This document shows, one piece after another, positions 38,299 through 49,301 of a stretch of DNA of 64,000 nt. This DNA is from Aeromonas sanarellii (GTDB taxonomy: Bacteria; Pseudomonadota; Gammaproteobacteria; Enterobacterales; Aeromonadaceae), in contig NZ_CDBN01000038.1 in the NCBI RefSeq assembly GCF_000820085.1, forward strand, positions 62,001 to 126,000, in the 5' to 3' direction. A program made the position numbers and the translations under genes. Positions within the stretch are counted from its first letter, which is position 1. Each line of letters opens with the position of its first letter. Below the pieces are notes generated by a model, which ran no database searches, was not told the DNA's origin, and was given only the letters and a program-made list of their open reading frames with translations.

Positions 38299-39827
38299 GA
38301 GCTGATATCGTGACCTTACTCTGGATCTTGCTAATTCCCTTCATCGGCGGCTTGCTCTGCTGGCAGATGGAGCGGCTCGGCGGACAATTCGTCCGCTGGG
38401 TGGCCCTCGCCTCCATGAGCGCCTGCCTGGTGCTCTCCAGCGCCATCTGGCTCGGCGGTGACTTCACCCTGGCCAACCCCGGCCTGCCCGTCTGGGCCGC
38501 CGAGTGGCAACAACCCTGGATCCCCCGCTTCGGCATCTCATTGCATCTGGCGGTGGACGGCCTGTCGCTGCTGATGGTGATGCTCACCAGCTTCATCGGC
38601 GTGCTGGCCATCCTCTGCTCCTGGAAGGAGATCGTGCAGCGCATCGGCTTCTTCCACCTGAACCTGCTGTGGATCCTGGGGGGCGTACTCGGCGTCTTCA
38701 TGGCGGTGGACCTGTTCCTCTTCTTCTTCTTCTGGGAGATGATGCTGGTCCCCATGTACTTCCTGATCGCGCTCTGGGGCCACTCGGTCACCGACGGCAA
38801 GTCGCGCATCAACGCCGCCACCAAGTTCTTCATCTACACCCAGGCGAGCGGCCTCATCATGCTGGTGGCCATCCTGGGCCTGGTACTGACCCACCACGCC
38901 ACCACAGGCGTCTTCACCTTCAACTATCAGGAGCTGCTGAACACCCCCATGAGCAGCACGGTCCAGTGGCTGCTGATGCTGGGCTTCTTCATCGCCTTCG
39001 CGGTCAAGATGCCCCTGGTGCCCCTGCACGGCTGGCTGCCTGACGCCCACAGCCAGGCGCCCACCGCGGGCTCCGTGGACCTGGCAGGCATCCTGCTCAA
39101 GACCGCCGCCTACGGCCTGCTGCGCTTCACCCTGCCGCTGTTCCCCGAGGCCTCCGCCGAGTTCGCCCCCTACGCCATGGGCCTCGGCCTCATCGGCATC
39201 GTCTACGGCGCCCTGCTGGCCTTCGCCCAGACCGACATCAAGCGGCTGGTGGCCTACACCAGCATCTCCCACATGGGCTTCGTGATGATCGCCATCTATT
39301 CCGGCAGCGAGCTCGCCCTGCAGGGCGCCGTGGTGCAGATGATCGCCCACGGCCTCTCCGCCGCCGGTCTCTTCATCCTGTGCGGCCAGCTCTACGAACG
39401 CCTGCACACCCGGGATCTGCGCCAGATGGGCGGCCTCTGGGGACGCCTGCGCTACCTGCCCGGCGTCATGCTGTTCTTCTCGGTCGCTTCCCTCGGGATG
39501 CCGGGCACCGGCAACTTCGTCGGCGAGTTCCTGATCCTCATCGGCAGCTTCCAGGTGGCCCCCGTCATGACCGTCATCGCCACCTTCGGCCTGGTGCTGG
39601 CGTCGGTCTACTCCCTCATCATGCTGCAGCGCGCCTGCTTCGGTACCCCCAAGGAGGAGAGCGTACTCAAGGGGCTGGACAAGCGGGAGCTGGCCATGAT
39701 GCTGACCATAGCCGGCCTGCTGGTACTGCTCGGCCTCTATCCCCAGCCGGTGCTGGACACCGCCAGCAGCAGCCTCTTGAGCGTGCTGCACTGGTATGCG
39801 CTGCCAGACACGGGAGCGCTGCAATGA
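38295..39827 (+). CDS. nuoM: NADH-quinone oxidoreductase subunit M
   Basis: A 510-residue antiporter-like subunit with about 14 helices. The key glutamate is in [20 protein letters not shown] near residue 144 and the lysines in [18 protein letters not shown] and [20 protein letters not shown]. It starts at 38295 without an obvious Shine-Dalgarno, which would fit coupling from upstream; a GTG at 38310 is possible. The stop overlaps a mini-ORF leading to nuoN. Confidence 0.96.
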   Translation: MRADIVTLLWILLIPFIGGLLCWQMERLGGQFVRWVALASMSACLVLSSAIWLGGDFTLANPGLPVWAAEWQQPWIPRFGISLHLAVDGLSLLMVMLTSFIGVLAILCSWKEIVQRIGFFHLNLLWILGGVLGVFMAVDLFLFFFFWEMMLVPMYFLIALWGHSVTDGKSRINAATKFFIYTQASGLIMLVAILGLVLTHHATTGVFTFNYQELLNTPMSSTVQWLLMLGFFIAFAVKMPLVPLHGWLPDAHSQAPTAGSVDLAGILLKTAAYGLLRFTLPLFPEASAEFAPYAMGLGLIGIVYGALLAFAQTDIKRLVAYTSISHMGFVMIAIYSGSELALQGAVVQMIAHGLSAAGLFILCGQLYERLHTRDLRQMGGLWGRLRYLPGVMLFFSVASLGMPGTGNFVGEFLILIGSFQVAPVMTVIATFGLVLASVYSLIMLQRACFGTPKEESVLKGLDKRELAMMLTIAGLLVLLGLYPQPVLDTASSSLLSVLHWYALPDTGALQ

Positions 39828-39874
39828 TGCTTTCTCTTTTGCCTTCCATGTCCATGTCGGGAGCCCTGTCATGA
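39824..39874 (+). other. Mini-ORF between nuoM and nuoN, product of a junction duplication
   Basis: A 16-codon frame ([16 protein letters not shown]). The ATG overlaps the nuoM stop and the TGA overlaps the nuoN ATG (39871), both ATGA. Its end copies the nuoM end: CGGGAGCGCTGCAATGA at 39811-39827 and CGGGAGCCCTGTCATGA at 39858-39874 differ at 3 of 17 bases, and the 15 nt after each ATGA are also similar (pattern CTTTCTCTTT versus TTTACTGTTT). The copied piece includes the ribosome site GGGAG. Confidence 0.6.
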
Positions 39875-41334
39875 CGTTTACTGTTTCTCAACTGCTGGCC
39901 CTGCTACCCCTGCTGCTGACCACAGGGGCCATGGTGGCCCTGATGCTGGCCATCGCCTGGAAGCGCTGCGACGACACCGCCTTCGTGGTGACCATCGCCG
40001 GTCTCAACCTGGCGCTCTTCTCCCTGCCCGTCGTGATGGCCCAGGGGGATCAGGGGGTCACTCCCCTGCTGCAAGTGGACAGCTATGCGGTCTTCTACAT
40101 GGGGCTGGTGCTCATCGGCGCCCTGGCCACCTGTACCTTCGGCCGCACCTGGCTCAAGGGCTACCCGGACAACCGGGAAGAGTTCTACCTGCTGCTGCTC
40201 ATCGCCACCGCCGGTGGTCTGGTGCTGGCGGGCTCCCGTCATCTCGCGTCGCTCTTCATCGGGATCGAGATGCTGACCCTGCCCATGTTCGGTCTGGTGG
40301 GCTATGCCTATCGCGAGCGCCATTCGCTGGAGGCCAGCATCAAGTACATGGTGCTCTCTGCCAGCGCCACCGCCTTCCTGCTGTTCGGCATGGCACTGCT
40401 CTACGCCCAGGCAGGGAGCCTCAGCTTCAGCGATCTCGGCCTGACCCTGTCCCAGAGCCCGGCCCATCACCCGCTGCTGATGGGGGGCTTCGGCCTGATG
40501 CTGGTGGGCTTCGCCTTCAAGCTCTCCTTGGCCCCTTTCCACCTCTGGACCCCGGACGTCTACGAGGGTGCCCCTGCACCGGTCGCCACCTTCCTCGCCA
40601 CCGTGAGCAAGATCGCCGTGTTCTGCGTGCTGCTGCGCTTCTACCTGGCGGTGCCGGCCACCTCGGATCCCATGATCCACTGGCTGCTGGCGGCCATGGC
40701 AGTCATCTCCATCGTGGTCGGCAACCTCCTGGCGCTGATCCAGACCAACATCAAGCGGATGATGGGTTACTCCTCCATCTCCCACTTCGGCTATCTGCTG
40801 GCGGTGGTGGTGGCGAGCCGCCTCGGCCAGATCCCGGTGGAAGCGGCGGGGGTCTACCTGCTGATGTATCTGTTCACCAGCCTGGGGGCCTTCGGCGTCA
40901 TCAGCATGATGTCCAGCCCCTACCGCGGCAAGGATGCGGACTCCCTACACAGCTACCGTGGCCTGTTCTGGAAGCGCCCTTATCTCACGGCGGTGATGAC
41001 GGTGATGATGCTCTCCCTGGCGGGCATCCCCATGACCCTCGGCTTCATCGGCAAGTTCTACCTCATCGGCGTCACCGTCGAGGCGCAGCTGTGGTGGCTC
41101 TCCGGCGCCATCGTGCTCGGCAGCGCTCTGGGTCTCTACTACTACCTGCGGGTCATGGTCACCCTCTACCTGCGCGAACCCGGCATGCAGCTGCGCGATG
41201 CCAGGGCCGACTGGGCCTTCTCCTCCGGGGGCCTGGTGGTGCTGCTCTCCGCCATCCTGGTGGTATTGCTCGGCATCTACCCCCAGCCCGTCATCAGCCT
41301 GGTGCAGGGCTTCCAGCACGTGGTGCTGCGTTAA
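39871..41334 (+). CDS. nuoN: NADH-quinone oxidoreductase subunit N
   Basis: A 487-residue antiporter-like subunit (Escherichia coli 485) with about 14 helices. Blocks: [18 protein letters not shown] with the channel glutamate near residue 132, [20 protein letters not shown] and [20 protein letters not shown] with pump lysines. The ATG at 39871 has GGGAG 8 nt upstream and overlaps the stop of the mini-ORF. Last gene of the nuo operon; a terminator follows. Confidence 0.97.
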   Translation: MTFTVSQLLALLPLLLTTGAMVALMLAIAWKRCDDTAFVVTIAGLNLALFSLPVVMAQGDQGVTPLLQVDSYAVFYMGLVLIGALATCTFGRTWLKGYPDNREEFYLLLLIATAGGLVLAGSRHLASLFIGIEMLTLPMFGLVGYAYRERHSLEASIKYMVLSASATAFLLFGMALLYAQAGSLSFSDLGLTLSQSPAHHPLLMGGFGLMLVGFAFKLSLAPFHLWTPDVYEGAPAPVATFLATVSKIAVFCVLLRFYLAVPATSDPMIHWLLAAMAVISIVVGNLLALIQTNIKRMMGYSSISHFGYLLAVVVASRLGQIPVEAAGVYLLMYLFTSLGAFGVISMMSSPYRGKDADSLHSYRGLFWKRPYLTAVMTVMMLSLAGIPMTLGFIGKFYLIGVTVEAQLWWLSGAIVLGSALGLYYYLRVMVTLYLREPGMQLRDARADWAFSSGGLVVLLSAILVVLLGIYPQPVISLVQGFQHVVLR

Positions 41335-41351
41335 GCCTCAGGCACACAACA

Positions 41352-41380
41352 AAAACCGGCCCCCGTGGCCGGTTTTTTTA
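41352..41380 (+). terminator. Terminator of the nuo operon
   Basis: A 10-bp stem AAAACCGGCC/GGCCGGTTTT followed by TTTA, 18 nt after the nuoN stop. Confidence 0.88.
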
Positions 41381-41529
41381 TTCCCTATCCGAGACGATAT
41401 TCATCCTGCTCCAGCCGGTAACGTGCGCCCTCCCCTTTCCCCCTCGCCATCCAGGGTCAAAGCACCGGGGCTGCTACATGCTGAGTCCTGAATCAGGATC
41501 ATTCACGCAACGCTTATGCTGCGCCCATA

Positions 41530-41555
41530 AAAAAACCGGCCTGTTGGCCGGTTTT
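41530..41555 (-). terminator. Terminator of purL
   Basis: A 10-bp stem AAAACCGGCC/GGCCGGTTTT with loop TGTT; on the minus strand it is followed by TTTTATGGG. The stem is the same sequence as in the nuo terminator 180 nt away. It lies 26 nt after the purL stop. Confidence 0.85.
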
Positions 41556-41581
41556 CCATGGTTGCTGTGTACGCGGAGGGA

Positions 41582-44500
41582 TTAACCCAGACGCACCCGG
41601 GCGTTTCTGAACATCCGCATCCAGGCGCCATCCTCGCCCCAGTGGTCCGGGTGCCAGGAGTTCGCCACGGTGCGGAACACCCGCTCCGGGTGCGGCATCA
41701 TGATGGTCGCGCGCCCGTCCGTGGTGGTCACCGCTGTGATGCCCGCCGGTGCGCCGTTCGGGTTGGCCGGATAATGCTCGGTCACGTTGCCGCGGTTGTC
41801 GACGAAACGCAGCCCCACCAGGCCGCTCTGTTGCAGCGCCTCCAGATGGGCGGCGTCGCGCACCTCCACCCGCCCTTCCCCGTGGGAGACGGCAATCGGC
41901 ATCACCGAGCCCGCCATGCCGGCGAAGAAGGCGGACGGGGAGTCTTGCACCTGCACCAGGCTGAAGCGCGCCTCGAAGCGCTCGGAGCGGTTGCGCACGA
42001 AGCGCGGCCAGAGATCGGCGCCCGGGATCAGGGTGCGCAGGTTGGACATCATCTGGCAACCGTTGCACACGCCGAGCGACAGGGTGTCGCCGCGCTCGAA
42101 GAAGCGCTGGAACTGCTCGCGGGCGTTGTCGTTGAACAGGATGGACTTGGCCCAGCCCTCGCCCGCCCCCAGCACGTCGCCGTAGGAGAAGCCGCCACAG
42201 GCCACCAGGGTCTGGAAATCATCCAGCTTGATGCGACCGGACAGGATGTCGCTCATATGCACATCGACGGCGGTGAAGCCGGCGCGGTCGAACGCCGCCG
42301 CCATCTCCACGTGGGAGTTGACCCCCTGCTCGCGCAGCACCGCCAGACGGGGGGAGACCCCGCGGGCGATATAGGGGGCGGCCACGTCCTCGGACGGGTT
42401 GTAGGTCAATCTGGCCTGCAGGCCCGGGTCGGTGGCGTCCTGGCGCGCGGCGTGCTCCTGATCCGCGCACTCGGGGTTGTCACGCAGGCGCTGCATCTGC
42501 CAGCTGGTCTCGCCCCAGAGGGTGCGAAGGGCGGTGCGGCTGGCGCGATACACTTCGCTGCCGGCACGCTGGAACAGGATGAGGTCGTCTTCGCGCACCG
42601 TGCCCAGCACGTGGGAGCAGGCCGCCAGGCCGTGGCCGGCCAGCAGGGTCAGCACCGCCTCCTTGTCGTCGCGGCGCACCTGGATGACGGCGCCCAGCTC
42701 CTCGTTGAACAGGGCCGGCAGCAGTTCACCGCCGATGCGGTCGAGCTGCAGGTCGAGACCGCAGTGACCGGCGAAAGCCATCTCCACCAGGGTGACGAAC
42801 AGGCCGCCGTCGGAGCGGTCGTGGTAGGCAATCAGCTTGCGATCCGCCACCAGCGCCTGGATGGCGTTGAAGAAGCCCTTGAGCTGAACCGGGTTGTCCA
42901 GATCCGGGGCACTTTGCCCCAGCTGGCGATAGACCTGGGCCAGGGCGGAGGCGCCGAGGCGCTGCTTACCGTTGCCAAGGTCGATCAGGATAAGGTCGGT
43001 CTCACCGAGATCGGTCCGCAGTTGCGGGGTCACGGTATTGCGCACGTCCTCGACCCGAGCGAAGGCGGAGATGAGCAGGGAGAGCGGCGAGGTGACGCTG
43101 TGCTCCTTGCCATCCTGCTGCCAGCGAGTCTTCATGGACATGGAGTCCTTGCCCACCGGGATGGTGATGCCAAGGGCCGGGCAGAGCTCCTCGCCCACGG
43201 CCTTCACGGCTTCGTAGAGACCGGCATCCTCCCCCGGGTGACCGGCGGCGGACATCCAGTTAGCGGAGAGCTTGACCCGCTTGAGGGAACCGATGTGGGC
43301 CGGGGCCAGGTTGGTCAGGGCCTCGGCCACCGCCATGCGGGCCGATGCGGCGTGGGAGAGCAGCGCCACCGGGGTGCGCTCGCCCATGGACATGGCTTCG
43401 CCGTGGTAGCTGTCATAGGTGGCGGCGGTGACGGCGCAGTCGGCCACCGGGATCTGCCAGGGACCGACCATCTGGTCACGGTTGACGAGGCCCGTCACGG
43501 TGCGATCGCCGATGGTGATGAGGAAGGACTTCTCCGCCACGGTCGGCAGGCGCAGCACCCGCTCGGCCGCCTCGGACAGGGTGACGCCATCCAGCGCCAG
43601 CGGCTTGCCCTGGGCCGGCAGACTCTGCACGTCGCGGTGCATCTTGGGCGCCTTGCCAAGCAGCACGTCCAGGGGCAGGTCGATGGGCTGGTTGTCAAAA
43701 TGGGCATCCGAGAGGGTGAGGTGCTTCTCTTCGGTGGCCGTGCCGATCACGGCATAGGGCGCGCGCTCGCGCTCGCAAAGGGCCTTGAACAGGGGCAGCT
43801 TGTCCTGGGCCACGGCCAGCACGTAACGCTCCTGGGATTCGTTGCACCAGACTTCCAGCGGGCTCATGCCCGGCTCGTCGTTCGGGATGGCGCGAAGGTC
43901 GAAGCGACCGCCGCGATCCCCGTCGCTCACCAGCTCCGGCATGGCGTTGGAGAGGCCGCCCGCCCCCACGTCGTGGATGAAGACGATGGGGTTGTCGTCC
44001 CCCAGTTGCCAGCAGCGGTCGATCACTTCCTGGCAGCGGCGCTCCATCTCGGGGTTGTCACGCTGCACCGAGGCGAAGTCGAGATCTTCGGCAGACTGGC
44101 CGGAGGCCATGCTTGATGCGGCGCCGCCCCCCAGGCCGATGTTCATGGCCGGGCCACCCAGCACGATGAGGGCCGCCCCCACCGGGATCTCGCCCTTCTG
44201 AACGTGTTCGGAGCGGATGTTGCCGATGCCGCCCGCCAGCATGATGGGCTTGTGGTAGCCACGCACCTCGACGCCGTTGTGGCTCGGCACCTGCTCTTCG
44301 AAGGTGCGGAAGTAGCCGAGGATGGCCGGACGGCCGAATTCGTTGTTGAAGGCGGCGCCGCCGAGCGGCCCCTCCTGCATGATGTCGAAGGCGCTGACGA
44401 TGCGGCTCGGCTTGCCGAAATCCTGCTCCCAGGGCTGCTCGAAACCGGGGATCCGCAGGTTGGAGACGGAGAAGCCCACCAGGCCCGCCTTGGGCTTGGC

Positions 44501-45475
44501 GCCACGGCCTGTCGCACCCTCGTCGCGGATTTCGCCGCCGGAGCCGGTGGCGGCGCCCGGGAAGGGGGAGATGGCGGTCGGGTGGTTGTGGGTCTCCACC
44601 TTCATCAGGATGTCGACGCGCTCCTGGTGATACTGGTATTCGCCGCTGGCGGGGCTCGGGAAGAAGCGGCCCCCCTGGCTCCCTTCCATCACGGCGGCGT
44701 TGTCTTTGTAGGCAGACAGGACATGATCCGGCGTCTGCTCGAAGGTGTTCTTGATCATCTTGAACAGCGACTTGGGCTGCTGCTCACCGTCTATGGTCCA
44801 GTCGGCGTTGAAGATCTTGTGGCGGCAGTGCTCGGAGTTCGCCTGGGCGAACATGTAGAGCTCGATGTCGTTGGGGTTGCGGCCAAGGCGGGTGAAGTTC
44901 GTCACCAGATAGTCGATCTCGTCGTCCGCCAGGGCCAGCCCCAGGGCCACGTTGGCCTCTGCCAGGGCGGCGCGACCGCCACCCAGCACATCCACCTGGG
45001 TGAAGGGACGCGGCTCGTGGTGGGCAAACAGGGCGGCGGCCTCGTGCATCTCGCCGAACACCACTTCCATCATGCGGTCGTGCAGCAGGGCCGCGACCTC
45101 GCCCCGCTGTGCCGCGCTCAGCTCACCCTTGGCCTGCACGTAGTAGGCGATGCCGCGCTCGAGTCGCTTGACCTGGCTGAGGCCGCAGTTGTGGGCGATG
45201 TCGGTTGCTTTGGAAGACCAGGGGGAGATAGTGCCGGGGCGGGGGGTAACGAGGAACAGCTGACCGCTGGGGGTGTGTTCCGGAATGGTCGGGCCGTAGC
45301 GCAGCAGCTGGCCCAGGGTCGCTCGCTCCGGGGGCGACAGCGGGCTCGTCAGCTCGGCAAAATGCACGTATTCGGCATAGACGCTTGCTATCTCTACTCC
45401 TCTCTGTGCGCAGCTCTGCAGCAGCTTGTGGACACGAAACTCAGACAGTGCTGGGGCACCACGCAAGATTTCCAT
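41582..45475 (-). CDS. purL: Phosphoribosylformylglycinamidine synthase
   Basis: A 1297-residue single-chain FGAM synthase (Escherichia coli 1295) that converts FGAR, glutamine and ATP to FGAM in purine synthesis. The N-terminal PurS-like domain, the two AIR-synthetase-like halves ([26 protein letters not shown]) and the C-terminal class I glutaminase are all present; the nucleophile is Cys1137 in GVCNGCQMM and the triad histidine follows in SHGEGR and HPERVF. The promoter with a PurR-like site lies 50-90 nt upstream. Divergent from mltF. Confidence 0.98.
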   Translation of the reverse strand: MEILRGAPALSEFRVHKLLQSCAQRGVEIASVYAEYVHFAELTSPLSPPERATLGQLLRYGPTIPEHTPSGQLFLVTPRPGTISPWSSKATDIAHNCGLSQVKRLERGIAYYVQAKGELSAAQRGEVAALLHDRMMEVVFGEMHEAAALFAHHEPRPFTQVDVLGGGRAALAEANVALGLALADDEIDYLVTNFTRLGRNPNDIELYMFAQANSEHCRHKIFNADWTIDGEQQPKSLFKMIKNTFEQTPDHVLSAYKDNAAVMEGSQGGRFFPSPASGEYQYHQERVDILMKVETHNHPTAISPFPGAATGSGGEIRDEGATGRGAKPKAGLVGFSVSNLRIPGFEQPWEQDFGKPSRIVSAFDIMQEGPLGGAAFNNEFGRPAILGYFRTFEEQVPSHNGVEVRGYHKPIMLAGGIGNIRSEHVQKGEIPVGAALIVLGGPAMNIGLGGGAASSMASGQSAEDLDFASVQRDNPEMERRCQEVIDRCWQLGDDNPIVFIHDVGAGGLSNAMPELVSDGDRGGRFDLRAIPNDEPGMSPLEVWCNESQERYVLAVAQDKLPLFKALCERERAPYAVIGTATEEKHLTLSDAHFDNQPIDLPLDVLLGKAPKMHRDVQSLPAQGKPLALDGVTLSEAAERVLRLPTVAEKSFLITIGDRTVTGLVNRDQMVGPWQIPVADCAVTAATYDSYHGEAMSMGERTPVALLSHAASARMAVAEALTNLAPAHIGSLKRVKLSANWMSAAGHPGEDAGLYEAVKAVGEELCPALGITIPVGKDSMSMKTRWQQDGKEHSVTSPLSLLISAFARVEDVRNTVTPQLRTDLGETDLILIDLGNGKQRLGASALAQVYRQLGQSAPDLDNPVQLKGFFNAIQALVADRKLIAYHDRSDGGLFVTLVEMAFAGHCGLDLQLDRIGGELLPALFNEELGAVIQVRRDDKEAVLTLLAGHGLAACSHVLGTVREDDLILFQRAGSEVYRASRTALRTLWGETSWQMQRLRDNPECADQEHAARQDATDPGLQARLTYNPSEDVAAPYIARGVSPRLAVLREQGVNSHVEMAAAFDRAGFTAVDVHMSDILSGRIKLDDFQTLVACGGFSYGDVLGAGEGWAKSILFNDNAREQFQRFFERGDTLSLGVCNGCQMMSNLRTLIPGADLWPRFVRNRSERFEARFSLVQVQDSPSAFFAGMAGSVMPIAVSHGEGRVEVRDAAHLEALQQSGLVGLRFVDNRGNVTEHYPANPNGAPAGITAVTTTDGRATIMMPHPERVFRTVANSWHPDHWGEDGAWMRMFRNARVRLG

Positions 45476-45524
45476 ATACCTTTCTCACCAAGTTTTAGAG
45501 TGTGGGGGGATTTGAGACGCGCGT

Positions 45525-45563
45525 ATTATAGGGATCAGGTCCAGCCCGAACAAACGTTTTTCT
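45525..45563 (-). promoter_or_regulatory. purL promoter with overlapping PurR-like operator
   Basis: On the minus strand: -35 TTGTTC (45548-45553), 17-nt spacer, -10 TATAAT (45525-45530). The 16-bp element at 45548-45563 has the PurR core CAAACGTTT and matches the consensus ANGCAANCGNTTNCNT at 8 of 11 fixed positions. It covers the -35 box, so PurR with hypoxanthine or guanine would block polymerase. Confidence 0.75.
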
Positions 45564-45596
45564 CGCCCCGCACGATGTGACTCCCTCCGGACTCTC

Positions 45597-45605
45597 TGGT
45601 ATAAA
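45597..45605 (+). promoter_or_regulatory. Extended -10 promoter of mltF
   Basis: TGG-TATAAA is an extended -10 element. Transcription would start near 45612, leaving a leader of about 13 nt before the mltF ATG, which has no Shine-Dalgarno. Confidence 0.5.
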
Positions 45606-45624
45606 GGGGCCTCTCTTTTGACAA

Positions 45625-47118
45625 ATGCCGATTTTTTCAACAAGGGTACTCACCTACTTGCGCTGCATTTTTCGACTGCTTACCGGGATGATGTTGACGC
45701 TGGCCCTGGCCGGTTGCGACTTCCATACCCCCTCCAGCCAGCTGGAACAGATCCGCCAACGGGGCGAGATCCGGGTCGGCACCCTCTATGGCCCCACTTC
45801 CTACTACCAGCGTGACGACGTCGCCCAGGGCTTCGACTACGAACTGGCGCAGCTCTACGCCGACTGGCTGGGGGTCAAGCTGACCATAGTGCCTGCCTAC
45901 AGCACCGCCGAACTGGTCGAGCAGTTGCAAAAGGGCAGGCTGGACTTGGCCGCGGCGGCCATCGTCGTGACCCCGGAGCGGCGCAAGCTGTTCCGCTTCG
46001 GCCCCGGCTTCTATCAGGTCTCCCCCAAGCTGGTCTACCGCAACGGTGCCCCCAGGCCCAAGGATCTGGGGGACATCAAGGGCAGCATAGTGGTACCGGC
46101 CGGCTCCACCGGCGAGGATCTGATGAAGGAGCTGGCCAAGCAGCATCCCAACCTGAACTGGAGTACCAACCGGGACGCCGACGTGGAGGAGCTGCTCAAG
46201 CAGGTGGCCGATGGCGAGGTGGACTACACCGTGGTGCAGGACACCATACTGGCCCGCACCCAGCGCTACTACCCCGAGCTCACCGAGGGGCTGACCCTCG
46301 CCAACAAGCAGACCGTGGCCTGGGCCATGACCCGGTTGCCCGATGACAGCCTCTACGCCAGCGTCATCGACTTCTTCGGCCAGCGCTTCATGGACGGCGC
46401 CATCGCCAAGCTGGACGAGAAGTACTTCGGCCACGTGCAGAACTTCGATTTCGTCGACACCCGCACCTTCCTCAAGCGCGCCAAGAGCCTGCTGCCCAAG
46501 TACCAGGCGATGTTCCAGACCCACGCCAGGGAGATCGACTGGCGGCTGCTGGCGGCCATCAGCTATCAGGAGTCTCACTGGGACCCCCAGGCCCGCTCCT
46601 ACACCGGGGTGCGCGGCATGATGATGCTGACCGAGCCCACCGCCAAGGCGATGGGGGTCAGCGACAGAACCCATCCGGAGGAGAGCATCAAGGGCGGTGC
46701 CCGCTACCTGGAGGAGATGATGGAGAAGGTGCCGGACTCGGTACCGGCCGACGAGAAGGTGTGGTTCGCCCTCACCGCCTACAACATCGGCTACGGCCAC
46801 ATGATGGATGCCCGTCGGCTGACCAAGGAGCTCGGCAAGAACCCGGACGCCTGGAGCGACGTGAAGGAGGTACTGCCCCTGCTGCAGCAGTCACGCTGGC
46901 ATCGCAAGGTGCGCTACGGCTATGCCCGGGGCGGCGAGGCACGCAACTATGTCAACAACGTGCGCCAGTACTACCAGAGCCTGCTCTGGCTCGACAACGA
47001 GCAGCAGAAGGCCCACCGCCGCGAGGAGCTGGATGAGGACGACAGCAGCGAGCCGGCCGCCCCGGCAGAGCGTCCCGCCATCATCGCCGAGGTGGTCAAG
47101 CAGATCATCACCCCCTAG
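45625..47118 (+). CDS. mltF: Membrane-bound lytic murein transglycosylase F
   Basis: A 497-residue MltF: N-terminal signal with lipobox LAGC (Cys near residue 32), so a lipoprotein; an ABC-type solute-binding domain at about 45-270 (GEIRVGTLYGPTSYY); and a C-terminal SLT domain with catalytic Glu316 in ISYQESHWDPQARS and the following GVRGMMMLTEPTA and LTAYNIGYGHM. It cleaves peptidoglycan to 1,6-anhydro products. The Escherichia coli protein also pairs with purL in divergent order. The C-terminal tail is acidic and proline-rich. Confidence 0.96.
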   Translation: MPIFSTRVLTYLRCIFRLLTGMMLTLALAGCDFHTPSSQLEQIRQRGEIRVGTLYGPTSYYQRDDVAQGFDYELAQLYADWLGVKLTIVPAYSTAELVEQLQKGRLDLAAAAIVVTPERRKLFRFGPGFYQVSPKLVYRNGAPRPKDLGDIKGSIVVPAGSTGEDLMKELAKQHPNLNWSTNRDADVEELLKQVADGEVDYTVVQDTILARTQRYYPELTEGLTLANKQTVAWAMTRLPDDSLYASVIDFFGQRFMDGAIAKLDEKYFGHVQNFDFVDTRTFLKRAKSLLPKYQAMFQTHAREIDWRLLAAISYQESHWDPQARSYTGVRGMMMLTEPTAKAMGVSDRTHPEESIKGGARYLEEMMEKVPDSVPADEKVWFALTAYNIGYGHMMDARRLTKELGKNPDAWSDVKEVLPLLQQSRWHRKVRYGYARGGEARNYVNNVRQYYQSLLWLDNEQQKAHRREELDEDDSSEPAAPAERPAIIAEVVKQIITP

Positions 47119-47265
47119 CCCTGGGGGGTGTGTTTTCCCGGCAGATTCTCTGTTAACATCCAACCAGATCCGAGGGACGCGAGTCTGGCTTATTGCAATG
47201 TATTCATCACGTTGCACTACCTGCCCAGCCGCCCTTCGGCCGAGGAGACCAGGGAGGAGAACAAG

Positions 47266-47412
47266 ATGCGAGCACGCAGAAGAGCCATGTTGGCCCGAAA
47301 AACCAAATGTGCCTGGAGCCCGAGACGCAAGCTCAAGCTGGCCGACATGAAGCGCAAGATCTGGCACAGAAACCGCTCCTTCACGCTGCTGATAGCGGAG
47401 CACACAGTATAA
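47266..47412 (+). CDS. Small, very basic protein of unknown function
   Basis: A 48-residue open frame with 16 Arg/Lys and only two acidic residues, a single Cys (KTKCAWSPRRKLKLADMKRK) and the ending FTLLIAEHTV. An excellent ribosome site, GGAGG, lies 8 nt before the ATG and a rho-independent terminator overlaps its stop, so it is likely a real, separately transcribed gene. I do not recognise a family; the charge suggests binding to nucleic acid or the ribosome. Confidence 0.6.
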   Translation: MRARRRAMLARKTKCAWSPRRKLKLADMKRKIWHRNRSFTLLIAEHTV

Positions 47413-47437
47413 ACCCGGCATCCGCCGGGTTTTTTAT
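47411..47437 (+). terminator. Terminator after the small basic gene
   Basis: A 9-bp stem AAACCCGGC/GCCGGGTTT with loop ATCC, followed by TTTTATTCC. It starts on the last bases of the small gene. Confidence 0.88.
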
Positions 47438-47441
47438 TCCC

Positions 47442-47672
47442 TCACGCCCCCGCAGCCAGCGCCTCGAACTGCACCCTGCGCTTGGAAACCAGGGTATTGC
47501 AGTGATTGCAGAAATAATCCACGGCGCCGCAGGCCCGAAGCCGCTCCAGCGCCTGCTGGCAGGTCGGACACAGGGCCCGGATGCGATAACGGATCTGGCA
47601 CTGGCTGCAACAGGTCTCGTCACTGCGGCTGTCCAGCTCCCCCCGGCAGGCCGGGCAGACAAGATGGCTCAT
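47442..47672 (-). CDS. yfgJ: YfgJ-like zinc-ribbon protein
   Basis: A 76-residue protein made of two zinc ribbons: CPACRGELD with CCSQCQ, and CPTCQQALE with CNHC. The block ACGAVDYFCNHCNTLVSKRRV matches YfgJ of Escherichia coli, which also lies next to der. Function unknown. The ATG at 47672 begins MSHLVCPACR. It follows der in the same direction, but a terminator separates them. Confidence 0.85.
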   Translation of the reverse strand: MSHLVCPACRGELDSRSDETCCSQCQIRYRIRALCPTCQQALERLRACGAVDYFCNHCNTLVSKRRVQFEALAAGA

Positions 47673-47740
47673 GATTGGCTCCTCGCAAAGTGAATGTGCG
47701 CTGGGCGGGCCCACTGCACATCCCCCTCCTCCATCGACCC

Positions 47741-47771
47741 CAAGAAAAACGGCTGCCGGTGAGGGCAGCCG
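47741..47771 (-). terminator. Terminator of der
   Basis: An 8-bp stem CGGCTGCC/GGCAGCCG with a 6-nt loop; on the minus strand the stem is followed by TTTTTCTTGG. It starts 8 nt after the der stop. Confidence 0.82.
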
Positions 47772-47778
47772 CAGGGCC

Positions 47779-49275
47779 TTACTTCTTCGCCTTGGCCTTG
47801 AGCAGACGCTTGCGCTGACGCTCCTGGCTCAGGGTCAGGGTATTTTTCTTGCCCTCGAACGGGTTGACCGACTCCTGGAACTCGACCCGGATCGGGGTGC
47901 CCATGATCTTCAGGGACTTGCGGAAGTAGTTGATCAGATACCGCTTGTAGGAGTCCGGCAAGTCGTTCAGCTGGTTGCCGTGAATCACGATGCGCGGCGG
48001 GTTGTAGCCACCGGCGTGGGCATACTTCAGCTTGACCCGGCGACCGTTCACCATGGGTGGCTGGTGATCTTCCTGGGCCATCTGCATGATCCGGGTCAGC
48101 ATGGCGGTGCTGGTGCGGCGGGTGGCGGACTCGTAGGCCTCGTTGATGGACTCGAACAGGTGGCCGACGCCGCTGCCGTGCAGGGCGGAGATGAAGTGGA
48201 TGCGGGCGAAGTCGATGAAGCCCAGACGACGGTCCAGCTCGTTCTTGACGTCCTCTTTGACCTTCTGATCCAGGCCGTCCCACTTGTTCACCACCAGCAC
48301 CACGGAGCGGCCGCTGTTGAGCACGAAGCCGAGGATGCTCAAGTCCTGATCCGTGATGGTCTCGCGGGCGTCGATCACCAGCAGGCAGACGTTCGCATCT
48401 TCAATCGCCTTGAGGGTCTTGATGACGGAGAACTTCTCCACCGTCTCGTGCACCTTGCCGCGGCGGCGCACGCCGGCGGTGTCGATGACCACGTACTTCT
48501 GCTCGTCGCGCTCCATGGGGATGTAGACGGAGTCGCGGGTGGTGCCCGGCATGTCATAGACGATGACCCTATCTTCACCCAGCATGCGGTTGGTCAGGGT
48601 GGACTTGCCGACGTTGGGGCGACCGACGATGGCAAACTTGATGGGCAGGTCGGCGAACGGCGTCTCCTTGGTGTCCTCCCGGGTATCCAGCTCGCCCGTG
48701 GCCAGCATGCGCACCAGCGCCTCTTCGTCGAACTCCTCCTGCTCCTCGTCCGCCGCCTGTTCGGCCGCAGACTCCACCAGGGTCTCCAGATGGGGGGCCA
48801 GCGCCAGCTCCAGCAGGCTCAGCACGCCGCGACCGTGGGCGGCCGCCATCTGGTAGACCTCCCCCAGGGCCAGGCCGTAGAACTCGGACACCGCGGAATC
48901 GCCGTCGATGCCGTCGGTCTTGTTGGCCACCAGAAACACCTTCTTGTGGCTCTTGCGCAGGTGCTCGGCGATAGCCTGATCCGCCGCGGTCAGGCCGGCG
49001 CGCGCATCCACCATGAAGAGCACCACATCGGCCTCTTCGATGGCCAGCAGGGACTGCTCGGCCATCTTCAGCTCGATCCCCTCCTCGGTGCCATCGATAC
49101 CGCCGGTGTCGACCACGATAAATTCCAGCTCGCCCAGCTTCGCCTGGCCGTATTTACGGTCCCGGGTCAGGCCGGGGAAGTCGGCCACCAGGGCATCCCG
49201 GGTTCGGGTCAGGCGGTTGAACAGGGTGGATTTCCCCACGTTGGGGCGGCCCACCAGGGCTACTACAGGAGTCAT
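47779..49275 (-). CDS. der: Ribosome-biogenesis GTPase Der (EngA)
   Basis: A 498-residue double GTPase needed for 50S assembly. Both G domains have complete motifs: GRPNVGKST at residues 8-16 and again near 220, DTGG and DTAG switch II, and NKTD and NKWD specificity loops. A negatively charged linker ([12 protein letters not shown]) lies between them, and a KH-like domain with the basic tail [10 protein letters not shown] closes the protein. It is the last gene of the hisS-yfgM-bamB-der run, 74 nt after bamB. Confidence 0.97.
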   Translation of the reverse strand: MTPVVALVGRPNVGKSTLFNRLTRTRDALVADFPGLTRDRKYGQAKLGELEFIVVDTGGIDGTEEGIELKMAEQSLLAIEEADVVLFMVDARAGLTAADQAIAEHLRKSHKKVFLVANKTDGIDGDSAVSEFYGLALGEVYQMAAAHGRGVLSLLELALAPHLETLVESAAEQAADEEQEEFDEEALVRMLATGELDTREDTKETPFADLPIKFAIVGRPNVGKSTLTNRMLGEDRVIVYDMPGTTRDSVYIPMERDEQKYVVIDTAGVRRRGKVHETVEKFSVIKTLKAIEDANVCLLVIDARETITDQDLSILGFVLNSGRSVVLVVNKWDGLDQKVKEDVKNELDRRLGFIDFARIHFISALHGSGVGHLFESINEAYESATRRTSTAMLTRIMQMAQEDHQPPMVNGRRVKLKYAHAGGYNPPRIVIHGNQLNDLPDSYKRYLINYFRKSLKIMGTPIRVEFQESVNPFEGKKNTLTLSQERQRKRLLKAKAKK

Positions 49276-49301
49276 AAAAGCCTCATTCTCAAGACGACAA
49301 A

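Noticed and set aside
41461..41530. Short palindrome TCCTGAATCAGGA as a regulatory site
   Set aside because: It lies between two convergent genes beyond their ends, where an operator has nothing to control.
41352..41555. Two identical stems AAAACCGGCC/GGCCGGTTTT as a repeat element
   Set aside because: Each is a well-placed terminator of a convergent gene; similarity of terminator stems is common.
41558..44116. Very long plus-strand open frame (over 850 codons) inside purL
   Set aside because: Antisense shadow of a GC-rich gene; composition is Gln/His/Gly/Arg-rich with no domain, and purL is complete on the other strand.
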